Shown one piece after another: positions 17,852 through 25,426 of a stretch of DNA of 64,000 bases. Positions within the stretch are counted from its first letter, which is position 1, and each line of letters opens with the position of its first letter. The notes beneath the pieces are model-generated. The model searched no databases and was not told the DNA's origin. It was given only the letters and a program-made list of their open reading frames with translations. Made by a program: the position numbers and the translations under genes. The DNA comes from CAYSCW01 sp964449165 (GTDB taxonomy: Bacteria; Acidobacteriota; Aminicenantia; Aminicenantales; Aminicenantaceae): contig CAYVAT010000015.1 in assembly GCA_964449165.1 (NCBI GenBank), positions 1-64,000 of the forward strand. The letters are read 5' to 3'.

Positions 17852-18577
17852 TTATCTCAACCTGGGGCGGTTTCGCAGCCAGACTTTGATGGAGTGGAAA
17901 ACTTTCTCTTGGGTGGCGATCACAATTCGGGCCCTTATAAGTTCCAGAAGGCTGAAGAAGGAAACCAGAGATTCTTGGAGGGATTTCTGTCGGCAGAAAT
18001 AATCGAAGAAGTCCAGGTATGCGACATTCTCGAGGAGAGAAAGAATCTCTTTCATCTTTTCCTCGATGGAGTATTCCTTGCCTTTGATTATATGTGTGTT
18101 CTCCAAATCTTTCCGTTTCATGAGCAGAAAGAACGACTCGGCCAAGTCGAAAAGTGAAACCTCTTCCAGCTCTGCCCCTTCTTGAAGAAGGGGAGAGGGC
18201 GGAGAGCTCCTCTTCCATCTCTTCAGTTCTTCTTCTTCTTTCTCCTTGAGAAGGGCTGATATCACCTTTATTTTTTGGTGGTCTATCAGACGATCCACCA
18301 GGATTTGGCGCGGATCTTCTTCCTCTTCCGGCTTTCCCCGTGGCAGGAGCACTTGAGATTTGATATAGATGAGGAGAGCGGCGATGAGAAGGAATTCCGC
18401 TTCCCGATCCAGGTTGATCTTCGCTTTCTGATTAAGGTACTCAAGGTAGTCTTTGGTGATGGTGGCGATAGGAATGTCGTGGATGTCGATCTTTTTCTTC
18501 CTGATGAGGAAGAGAAGGAGATCTAGGGGCCCTTCGAAGGCCTCCAGCTTGACTTGGTAGCTTCTTGCCTCTTCCAT
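17852..18577 (-). CDS. scpA: Segregation and condensation protein A (kleisin)
   Basis: Bridges the SMC heads in the condensin-like complex. The N-terminal signature VKLEAFEGPLDLLLFLIRKK (residues 9-28) with DIHDIPIATIT is diagnostic, followed by the helix that binds ScpB and a C-terminal winged helix (RIVIATQEKVFHSIKVW region). Length 241 aa is typical. It follows trpS by 23 bases; scpB follows closely. No smc gene lies in the window. Confidence 0.94.
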   Translation of the reverse strand: MEEARSYQVKLEAFEGPLDLLLFLIRKKKIDIHDIPIATITKDYLEYLNQKAKINLDREAEFLLIAALLIYIKSQVLLPRGKPEEEEDPRQILVDRLIDHQKIKVISALLKEKEEEELKRWKRSSPPSPLLQEGAELEEVSLFDLAESFFLLMKRKDLENTHIIKGKEYSIEEKMKEILSLLENVAYLDFFDYFCRQKSLQESLVSFFSLLELIRARIVIATQEKVFHSIKVWLRNRPRLR

Positions 18578-18600
18578 CGCAACACGTGGATCTATCGCTT

Positions 18601-19599
18601 CTAAAGGCCGATGGCTTGCCTCACATCTGCCATGGTCTTTTGGGCTTCCTGGCGGGCCTTTCTTTTGCCCTCGTCCAGAATCTCCCAGACTAGCTGAGGA
18701 TTTTTTTCGAATTCTTTTCTCTTCTTCCAGAAAGGAGTGAGAAGACGGATGAGACTGTGGATGAGGACTTCTTTACATTCCAGACAGCCGATACCTGCTG
18801 TTCGGCATCCCTGGGCTAGTTCTAAACGCTTTGCCTCTTCGACAAAGGCCTTATGCAGAGTAAAAACAGGACAATCCTCTGGCTCACCAGGATCTGATCG
18901 GCGCTTCCGTTTGGTGTCCGTCATCATGGTGGATATTTTGTTCCGGAGATCTTCCGGGGGATCTTTGAGATATATGGCGTTTCCGTAGGACTTGCTCATC
19001 TTGCGGCCGTCTGTTCCGGCTAGCCTGGGCACTTCGGTCAAGAGAGCTTGAGGCTCGGGAAAAACCTCACCGAACAGGCGGTTGAACCGGCGGGTGATTT
19101 CCCGACCCAGCTCGACGTGGTAGGTCTGGTCTTCTCCTACAGGAACGATCTCCGCCTTGTAAATGATGATATCCGCTGTCTGGAGAACGGGATACCCCAG
19201 GAATCCGTAGGTGTTGAGTTGTTTATCCGGGAGTTCCCTCTGCATTTCTTTGAAGGTGGGCACTCGCTGAAGCCAGGGAAGGGGGATAATCATGGACAGA
19301 AGCAGGTGCAGCTCAGCGTGTTCCTTGATATCAGATTGGATGAAAAGCACGCTTTTTTTCGGATCCAATCCTATACTCAACCAATCAGCGGCAACTTCAA
19401 AGGTATAGTCCTTTATAACATGGGAGTTCTGGTATTCAGAGCTGAATGCGTGCCAGGTTACGATGGTGTAGAAGCAGCGGTATCGATCCTGCAGTCTGAT
19501 CCAGTTGCGCAGAGCACCTGCCAGATGACCGAGATGAAGGGGCCCTGTGGGCCTCATCCCGCTGAGTACCCTTTTTTTGTTACTTTTGACCATAGTCAA
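18601..19599 (-). CDS. trpS: Tryptophanyl-tRNA synthetase
   Basis: Class I synthetase that charges tRNA-Trp. The ATP-binding HLGH (residues 22-25, within GPLHLGHLAG) and KMSKS (200-204) are exact. The GEDQ region (VPVGEDQTYHVELGREI) for tryptophan/adenylate binding is present. Length 332 aa is usual. Two in-frame ATGs two codons apart leave the start slightly open. The trpS-scpA-scpB order is common in several phyla. It is preceded by an M50 protease gene at six bases, also a familiar neighbour. Confidence 0.95.
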   Translation of the reverse strand: MTMVKSNKKRVLSGMRPTGPLHLGHLAGALRNWIRLQDRYRCFYTIVTWHAFSSEYQNSHVIKDYTFEVAADWLSIGLDPKKSVLFIQSDIKEHAELHLLLSMIIPLPWLQRVPTFKEMQRELPDKQLNTYGFLGYPVLQTADIIIYKAEIVPVGEDQTYHVELGREITRRFNRLFGEVFPEPQALLTEVPRLAGTDGRKMSKSYGNAIYLKDPPEDLRNKISTMMTDTKRKRRSDPGEPEDCPVFTLHKAFVEEAKRLELAQGCRTAGIGCLECKEVLIHSLIRLLTPFWKKRKEFEKNPQLVWEILDEGKRKARQEAQKTMADVRQAIGL

Positions 19600-19605
19600 T
19601 CAGGA

Positions 19606-20253
19606 TTAGAATATAAAAACATCTACGATGGACACTATGAAGCCCAAAATTCTTCCGATAATTCCCGTAAATATCAATATAATCAGGATGAAAAATCCGT
19701 AAGGACGAATCTGCTCGTATTTCTGTGCAGCTTCCTCAGAGAGCAACCCGGCGAGTATCCCGCTACCATCCAGCGGAGGGATGGGAATAAGGTTGAATAT
19801 AGCAAGAATAACGTTTATCAAGATTGTGTAATAGAGGATGAGAAACAGCCCGGAACCCAAATTGAATAAACCTCCTCTCCCTGTGAGCAAATCGGGATTG
19901 ATTAATTTAAGTATCTGGATGCCCACAAAAGCGATGGCGGCCACAGTCATGTTGGAAAAGGGGCCGGCTGCGGAAACCAGAAGGTTGTCACGCCGGGGAT
20001 TTCGAAAATTGTAAGGATTCACAGGCACAGGCTTTGCCCAGCCAAAAGGGGGAACTCCTGTCAGGACGAGGATGAGGGGGAGTATTATGGTGCCTATTGG
20101 ATCGATGTGGGCCAAAGGGTTGAGAGTGATTCTTCCTAAGCTTGAAGCGGTGGGATCTCCCCTCTGGAGAGCCATCCAGCCATGCGAAGCTTCATGCACA
20201 GTAATAGCGAAGAGCAGGACGAAAAGGCTGATGATGATGGATGGAATATTCAT
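19606..20253 (-). CDS. M50 family site-2 protease (short form)
   Basis: Membrane zinc metalloprotease without extra domains. HEASH (residues 20-24 from the chosen start) gives two zinc ligands; NLIPIPPLDGSGIL near 145 gives the third. Five to six membrane helices fill its 215 residues. I place the start at the ATG at 20253, where the first helix begins at once, rather than the ATG at 20310, which would add a polar 19-residue extension before the helix. It leads the run M50-trpS-scpA-scpB-ggt. Its target is unknown. Confidence 0.85.
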   Translation of the reverse strand: MNIPSIIISLFVLLFAITVHEASHGWMALQRGDPTASSLGRITLNPLAHIDPIGTIILPLILVLTGVPPFGWAKPVPVNPYNFRNPRRDNLLVSAAGPFSNMTVAAIAFVGIQILKLINPDLLTGRGGLFNLGSGLFLILYYTILINVILAIFNLIPIPPLDGSGILAGLLSEEAAQKYEQIRPYGFFILIILIFTGIIGRILGFIVSIVDVFIF

Positions 20254-20375
20254 CTTGATCCAGAGCGTATTTATAGCATATCGCCGGAAAAGAGTAAACT
20301 GGAAACACAAGGCAAGAAGTGAATTCTAAGGAGGGAATGTCATTTTTGACGAAGAAGTCAGATCAGTAACAAATG

Positions 20376-21956
20376 CTAGCTGCCCAGAATTTTATTCACT
20401 TCCTCCTTATCCACTTCTGTCACATAAGGTATGCCGCTTATGTCTGCTGCTTCTTTAGTCAATGCGGCGATGTCATCTCTGGAAATGTATTCCAGGGCAA
20501 ACTTTCTGTTTCCGGCCATGAGCTGGCGCAAGCCCTGGCTCAGTCTTTTGAAATAGCTGAAGAGTCCCATGGCTCCTGTGGGTATGTCGTTGAATCTTTC
20601 CTTGAATTTCTTTTTTAAATCGGGTGCAGTGACGAAAATCTCTTCAGCCGTGTCGCCGAAGCGCTCCACGTACACTGGAATCTGTCCTTCTTCTATTCGT
20701 TTGCCGATGGTCTTTCCTACCATGGTGGCAGCCATAGGGCCTCTGGCCATACCCACGGCTTTGAAATAAGGAGCTCCCAGGGAAAGTGCCTTGTAAATTT
20801 GGTCTTCGAGGGTAATGCCGCCCGCCACAGCCACGTCAGGAATGTGCTCTCCTTTTTCATCGAGCTTGCACAGATATTGATAAAGCAAGGACCAGATTTC
20901 AACACTGGGGATACCCCATTCATTCATCATCCTCCAGGGGCTCATGCCGGTTCCTCCTCCAGCGCCGTCGACTGTGAGCAGATCGATTTTGGCCTGAGAA
21001 GAGAACTTGACAGCCCTGGCCAGATCCACGGGTCGGTAGGCTCCAGTCTTGAGGAAGAGATACTTGGCTCCTGTTTTCCTCAGCTCCTCCGCTCTTTGCA
21101 TGAAGCTTTCTTCCTCCACCATACCAAGGCGGGAATGCCTCTCGAACTCCTTGAAACTTCCTCGCTCAAAGGACTGAACGACGTCAGGATCCTCAGGATC
21201 AGGAAGGACGATATAGCCTCTTTTTTTCAGTTCTTGAGCTTTTTTAAGGCTTTTGATCTTGACCTCTCCCCCGATATCTTTGGCTCCCTGCCCCCATTTC
21301 AACTCAACAGCTTCCACTCCCAGTTTATGGATGACATATTCATGGACTCCCAGTCTTGTATCTTCGACATTAGCCTGGACAACAACTGTCCCGTAGCCAT
21401 CCTGCTGCCAGTTCTGGAAAAGCCTGACTCGATTTTCCATATCAGGAGAACGGATAATCTTACCGTTTCTGATTTCGGATTCCTCATCCATGCCGCAGAC
21501 ATTCTCACCGATAGTCAGGATAGTTCCGGAGAGGGCGGCCCCGATGGCCAATCCTTCCCAATTCTGTTTGGCCACGTTTGTCGAGCCCATGCCTGAGATA
21601 ATAAAAGGGACCCTGAGTTTAATGCTCTTATCATGTCCAATCTTGGTCTCAATGGTCACTTTAGGAAAGGTTGCCTTATCAGGATCCGCCTCTACGCCAT
21701 AGGCTCCTGCTGCGGTCCCCATAATACTGAAATGGGAAAGATCCACAGGGTACTCTTTTTCCGAAGCAGCTGTGATGATTCCGAAAGGCTGCGGATAGAG
21801 GACTTCTGGACCGCGGTAGGCTGATTTTCCGATCTCACACATGCCGATACAGCCATCCACGCAGGTGACACACATCCCGCTGAAAGGACTGATGGAACCT
21901 TCTGTTCTATTCTTTGTTAAAGTGGCAGCACTCCTGTTGAGTTTTGTATAAGCCAT
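20376..21956 (-). CDS. FMN-binding glutamate synthase-like protein (stand-alone GltB core)
   Basis: Resembles the central FMN/synthase domain of glutamate synthase, which turns 2-oxoglutarate and ammonia into glutamate using two electrons. Barrel signatures are visible (VPFIISGMGSTN, VELKWGQGAKDIGG near 220-235, LLTVDGAGGGTGMSP near 335-350, VAVAGGI near 385). There is no glutaminase domain. The usual cysteine triad for the [3Fe-4S] cluster after the barrel is not found; instead C29, C32, C36 and C40 form a C-x2-C-x3-C-x3-C group at the N-terminus. It follows NuoEFG-like genes by 58 bases, which suggests electrons come from NADH through them. Exact product not proven. Confidence 0.8.
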   Translation of the reverse strand: MAYTKLNRSAATLTKNRTEGSISPFSGMCVTCVDGCIGMCEIGKSAYRGPEVLYPQPFGIITAASEKEYPVDLSHFSIMGTAAGAYGVEADPDKATFPKVTIETKIGHDKSIKLRVPFIISGMGSTNVAKQNWEGLAIGAALSGTILTIGENVCGMDEESEIRNGKIIRSPDMENRVRLFQNWQQDGYGTVVVQANVEDTRLGVHEYVIHKLGVEAVELKWGQGAKDIGGEVKIKSLKKAQELKKRGYIVLPDPEDPDVVQSFERGSFKEFERHSRLGMVEEESFMQRAEELRKTGAKYLFLKTGAYRPVDLARAVKFSSQAKIDLLTVDGAGGGTGMSPWRMMNEWGIPSVEIWSLLYQYLCKLDEKGEHIPDVAVAGGITLEDQIYKALSLGAPYFKAVGMARGPMAATMVGKTIGKRIEEGQIPVYVERFGDTAEEIFVTAPDLKKKFKERFNDIPTGAMGLFSYFKRLSQGLRQLMAGNRKFALEYISRDDIAALTKEAADISGIPYVTEVDKEEVNKILGS

Positions 21957-22014
21957 TATGGTTACCTCCTCATTTACTCATTTTTATAGTCAAGAAGTGA
22001 GAGCTAGACATTTT

Positions 22015-22734
22015 TCACTTCTTTTCCTCCTTGGCTTCTGTAACATCTTTTTTTTCAGGCTCTTCCCTCACGCATGTTCCGCAGCGGCCTGCATCGTACA
22101 TCCAGCATTGAAGTTCATCATAGACTTCAAGACATGTTGGGTCCATGGTCAGACATGCATTACACACATCTGTATCGGGTTGAGGCCCCTGGCATCTTAG
22201 CTGACAGGCGGGGCAGATATAGATGCATCCGCCGCATAAGCGGCATTCTTCTGAGCGAATATCGAATGGTGTGGAAATCTTTCTCTTGTACCCTCGGTTT
22301 TGAAAGCCGATAGCACGACCGTCCATTTGTTCTCTGCACATCCTCACGCACAGCCCGCAGAGGATGCATTCTTCGTTGCGAATCTTAAACCTGACTCGGG
22401 TCACTCCAAATTTTGATGCCAGATCCTGGATAGTTTTAGAGTTGGGAGCAATGGAGAGCATGAGCTCGATCATCATTCTTCTGGTTTCTATTACTTTTCT
22501 GGTGTCTGTTCTTACCACCAGGCCTTCTTCTGCAGGGTACGTGCAGGAAGAGACAAGCTTGGTGTTCGGCTCTTCGCCTATCTCTACGAGACAGAGACGG
22601 CATCCTCCATAAACGCTCAGGCCTTCGTTGTAGCAGAGTGTAGGTATTTCGAGCCCATAGAATTTGGCTGTCTCCAGGAGAGTCCAGCCTTCTTCAGCTT
22701 TGACATCCACATTGTTTAGTTTAAAAGTAATCAT
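22015..22734 (-). CDS. NuoG/HoxU-like iron-sulfur subunit (no catalytic domain)
   Basis: Electron-transfer subunit. N-terminal [2Fe-2S] plant-type domain: C34, C45, C48, C64. Two [4Fe-4S] groups follow: C123-x2-C126-x2-C129-x3-C133 and C164-x2-C167-x2-C170-x3-C174. The His-Cys3 cluster motif normally between the first and second parts is absent. The last 60 residues carry eight further cysteines (177, 181, 191, 194, 201, 210, 218, 221), more than standard HoxU. There is no hydrogenase H-cluster or NuoG molybdopterin domain, so the module must pass electrons to another protein, most likely the glutamate synthase-like neighbour. It starts seven bases after the NuoF-like gene. Confidence 0.85.
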   Translation of the reverse strand: MITFKLNNVDVKAEEGWTLLETAKFYGLEIPTLCYNEGLSVYGGCRLCLVEIGEEPNTKLVSSCTYPAEEGLVVRTDTRKVIETRRMMIELMLSIAPNSKTIQDLASKFGVTRVRFKIRNEECILCGLCVRMCREQMDGRAIGFQNRGYKRKISTPFDIRSEECRLCGGCIYICPACQLRCQGPQPDTDVCNACLTMDPTCLEVYDELQCWMYDAGRCGTCVREEPEKKDVTEAKEEKK

Positions 22735-22741
22735 GGCTTCC

Positions 22742-24607
22742 TCACTCTATTATGATGGCATCAAAGTTGCATGCCTCGAAGCAGGCGCCGCATTTAATGC
22801 ATTTTTCTTGATTGATGACGTGAACCTTTTTGAGCTCTCCGGTGATGGCCTCCTGGGGGCAGATCTTCAGACAGGCCAGGCAGCCTGTGCATTTCTCCTC
22901 CAGGATAAGGTACTGGATGAGGTCTTTACACACTCCTGCGGGACACTTCTTGTCTTTGATGTGAGCTTCATACTCTTCTCTGAAATACCGGACCGTGGAG
23001 AGCACTGGGTTGGCAGCTGTCTGTCCCAGCCCGCACAGGGAAGCGTCTTTAACGGCTCGGGCTAGAGTTACCAGCAACTCGATATCCCCCTCTTTTCCTT
23101 GGCCTTCAGTGATGTCCTTGACGATTTCCCACATGCGTTGAGTTCCCTCGCGACAAGAAAGACACTTTCCGCAAGATTCATCCCGGAGAAAATTAAGGAA
23201 GTACTTGGCCACATCCACCATGCAGGTGTTCTCATCCATGACGATCATTCCGCCAGAACCCATTATGGAACCGGCCGCGGTCAAGCTTTCATAGTCTATG
23301 GGTAGGTCGAGCTTTTCCTTGGGGATGCATCCGCCGGAAGGACCTCCGGTCTGGACGGCCTTGAATTCTTTACCTCTCGGAATTCCCCCGCCTACATCAA
23401 ATATAATCTCCTTCAGAGTCAAACCCATGGGCACTTCGACCAGTCCTGTGTTATTAATCTTGCCTACCAGAGAGAAGATTTTGGTTCCTTTACTCCCGTT
23501 GGTGCCGATTTGAGAAAACCAATCAGCCCCTTTTTGGAGGATGATGGGGATATTGGCCCAGGTTTCCACATTGTTGATGTTGGTCGGTTTTTTCCACAGC
23601 CCTTTGACAGCAGGAAAGGGGGGTCTTTGACGAGGTTCTCCGACTCTTCCTTCAATTGAGGCAATGAGAGCGGTCTCCTCTCCACAGACGAAAGCACCTG
23701 CCCCCTTAGCAATATGGATATTAAGGCCGAAGTCTGTCCCCAAAATAGATTCGCCTAGAAGGCCGAGCATCCTGGCCTGTTCGATAGCCATGGTGATATG
23801 GTGCAGAGCAAGAGGATATTCATCTCTGATGTAAATATAACCTTCTTTAGTTCCGATAGCGTAAGCACCGATGATCATTCCCTCCAGCACACGGTGGGGA
23901 TTGCCTTCCAGCAGACTGCGGTCCATATAAGCTCCAGGATCTCCCTCATCAGCATTGCATATGATGTACTTGGTATCTCCCTTAGCTTTTCGCGCAAATG
24001 CCCATTTATTTCCGGTGGGAAATCCCGCTCCACCCCTGCCGCGGAGACCGGATTTCTGGACGATTTCGATAACTTCCTCTGGCTTCATTTCTGCCAGCAC
24101 TTTAGCCAGGGATCGATAACCTCCGATGGAGAAATAGTCCTCGATTTTTGTAGGGTCGATGAGAGCGTTGTCTCCCAGAACGATACGTCTTTGTTTTTTG
24201 TAGAACCCGATCTCGTCTTCATTGAGAGCTTTGGTTTCAGTGGAAGGATCGGTATACAACAGACGCTCGATGATTTTATCGTTGAGAACTGTTTCAGAGA
24301 TGATCGCTTGGGCATCCTTGGGTAGGACTTTTTGGTAGAAAAAATCCTGAGGTTGCAGGATGATATTTGGTTCTGCCTCACAGAATCCATGGCATCCTGT
24401 GACCCGGATACGCACTTGATCTTGGAGGTTTTCTTTTTGGATGACTTTTTCTAAAGATTCGATTACCCGCATTGAACCTCTTGCACGGCCGCATGTTCCG
24501 GCAGATACTGTTAGGACGGGTGTTTCTTCGGATTTTCTTTCTTGGATATGATGGTCAATGGTTTTATAAAGATTTTCGATGGTCTCAATTTTTTCTGTTT
24601 TCTTCAT
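22742..24607 (-). CDS. NuoF/HndC-like NADH-binding flavoprotein
   Basis: Diaphorase subunit that oxidises NAD(P)H through FMN. Parts in order: thioredoxin-like ferredoxin domain (residues 30-105; C39, C72, C76), the FMN/NADH-binding GRGGAGFPTGNKW (190-202) and CNADEGDPGAYMDRSLLEGNP, the SLBB region, the ESCGKCLSCREGTQ cluster helix near 480, and a C-terminal 2x[4Fe-4S] ferredoxin (EKCTGCLACLKICP and EKCIKCGACFEACN). The ferredoxin tails at both ends match the subunits of bifurcating and NADP-reducing hydrogenases rather than complex I. Its start overlaps the nuoE-like gene by 23 bases. Confidence 0.92.
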   Translation of the reverse strand: MKKTEKIETIENLYKTIDHHIQERKSEETPVLTVSAGTCGRARGSMRVIESLEKVIQKENLQDQVRIRVTGCHGFCEAEPNIILQPQDFFYQKVLPKDAQAIISETVLNDKIIERLLYTDPSTETKALNEDEIGFYKKQRRIVLGDNALIDPTKIEDYFSIGGYRSLAKVLAEMKPEEVIEIVQKSGLRGRGGAGFPTGNKWAFARKAKGDTKYIICNADEGDPGAYMDRSLLEGNPHRVLEGMIIGAYAIGTKEGYIYIRDEYPLALHHITMAIEQARMLGLLGESILGTDFGLNIHIAKGAGAFVCGEETALIASIEGRVGEPRQRPPFPAVKGLWKKPTNINNVETWANIPIILQKGADWFSQIGTNGSKGTKIFSLVGKINNTGLVEVPMGLTLKEIIFDVGGGIPRGKEFKAVQTGGPSGGCIPKEKLDLPIDYESLTAAGSIMGSGGMIVMDENTCMVDVAKYFLNFLRDESCGKCLSCREGTQRMWEIVKDITEGQGKEGDIELLVTLARAVKDASLCGLGQTAANPVLSTVRYFREEYEAHIKDKKCPAGVCKDLIQYLILEEKCTGCLACLKICPQEAITGELKKVHVINQEKCIKCGACFEACNFDAIIIE

Positions 24608-25079
24608 TTTTCTTCTCTTTTACCCTGTACTTCTTTAGGATGGAATCCACTTTTCGGATGGTTGTTTGGGCATAATATTCGTCGTCCACAACAACCACGG
24701 GTCCGATCGCACAGCATCCCAGACAAGCTACTGTTTCCAGGCTAAATTGCTTGTCCAGGGTGGTTTGGCCCGCTTTGAGGTTCAACTTCCTTTCGAATTC
24801 TTCCAAAATTTTGGGTCCTCCTCTCACATGACATGCTGTTCCCATGCAGACTGTGACCAGGTGTTTTCCCCGTGGTTCAAGGCTGAAAGAGCGGTAAAAA
24901 GTGGCTACGCTGATGATATCGATGAGGGGAATGTGCAGGGTTTCTGAAACAAGCTTCAGACTTTCGGAAGGAAGATAATTGAATTCTCCCTGTATATCCT
25001 GCAGGATAGCTATCAGCGCTCTTTTTTGACCATCGTATTTATCGATGAAGGCCTTAACCTTTTGGCGTTCGGTATCCAC
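24585..25079 (-). CDS. NuoE/HndA-like [2Fe-2S] subunit
   Basis: Thioredoxin-like ferredoxin subunit that partners the NuoF-like protein. The ligand pattern is exact: C78-x4-C83 and C119-x3-C123 (VCMGTACHVRG, ACLGCCAIGP). The N-terminal helical domain contains LIAILQDIQGEFNYLP, as in other NuoE. The start is a GTG at 25079 preceded by a strong GGAGGATAAAC; no ATG fits. It is the first gene of the diaphorase/glutamate synthase-like operon and lies behind a leader of about 230 bases. Confidence 0.93.
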   Translation of the reverse strand: MDTERQKVKAFIDKYDGQKRALIAILQDIQGEFNYLPSESLKLVSETLHIPLIDIISVATFYRSFSLEPRGKHLVTVCMGTACHVRGGPKILEEFERKLNLKAGQTTLDKQFSLETVACLGCCAIGPVVVVDDEYYAQTTIRKVDSILKKYRVKEKKNEENRKN

Positions 25080-25209
25080 CGTTTATCCTCCAATCTTATG
25101 TTGTTTTGGAAGAGCCATTCTAATGAATGACACATTCAGTCATTTTGGAGGAAATCTTACCGAGCAATAAAGGACCCCCGGAACGAAAGTAGTTTTAATA
25201 AGGACGATC

Positions 25210-25237
25210 TCTCGTTTCGTGAGCACAGGAAACGAGA
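25210..25237. repeat. Perfect 9-bp inverted repeat in the nuoE leader
   Basis: TCTCGTTTC at 25210-25218 and GAAACGAGA at 25229-25237 with a 10-base loop. As RNA it would fold into a stable hairpin about 75 bases after the predicted start of transcription. No U-run follows on the minus strand, so it is not a simple terminator. Confidence 0.6.
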
Positions 25238-25314
25238 ACTCTTTAAGTAGGAGATCTATTATTCCTCCAAATTTAAAATAATGAATAATTAGAATTATAA
25301 TTATTAACCAGAAT

Positions 25315-25343
25315 TTATAGCAATCCTGACAATTTTTGTCAAG
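25315..25343 (-). promoter_or_regulatory. Strong promoter of the nuoE-like operon
   Basis: Minus strand: perfect TTGACA (25338-25343), 17-base spacer, TATAAA (25315-25320). Predicted start near 25308. A small inverted repeat TGACA-N5-TGTCA (25328-25342) overlaps the -35 box and could be an operator. Confidence 0.75.
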
Positions 25344-25426
25344 GAATTTTCTGCCACATATCAAGGCAAAGTGACTATGACTTATGATGATCCAATACCT
25401 GCCGCGATTGATTGGAGCGCCGGAGA

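Larger units (their letters stand above)
25080..25426 (-). other. Long structured leader between glnA and the nuoE-like gene
   Basis: A 347-base gap. Read on the minus strand it holds a strong promoter (25315-25343) and then about 230 bases of untranslated leader with two perfect inverted repeats: TCTCGTTTC/GAAACGAGA (25210-25237, 10-base loop) and TGAATG/CATTCA (25124-25138, 3-base loop), ending in the GGAGG of the nuoE-like gene. A 74-residue frame crosses it but has no family features, and I do not call it. Confidence 0.6.

Noticed and set aside
20799..21596. Long plus-strand frame opposite the glutamate synthase-like gene
   Set aside because: It lacks family features and lies wholly inside a clear minus-strand gene; it is a shadow of codon bias. 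The same holds for many other antisense frames in the window.
22015..25079. Hydrogenase (Hnd or HydABC type)
   Set aside because: No H-cluster motif or NiFe large subunit is present; the NuoG-like subunit ends before any catalytic domain.
25140..25364. 74-residue minus-strand frame in the nuoE leader
   Set aside because: No family, no ribosome-binding site, and it overlaps the promoter itself, so it cannot be read from it.
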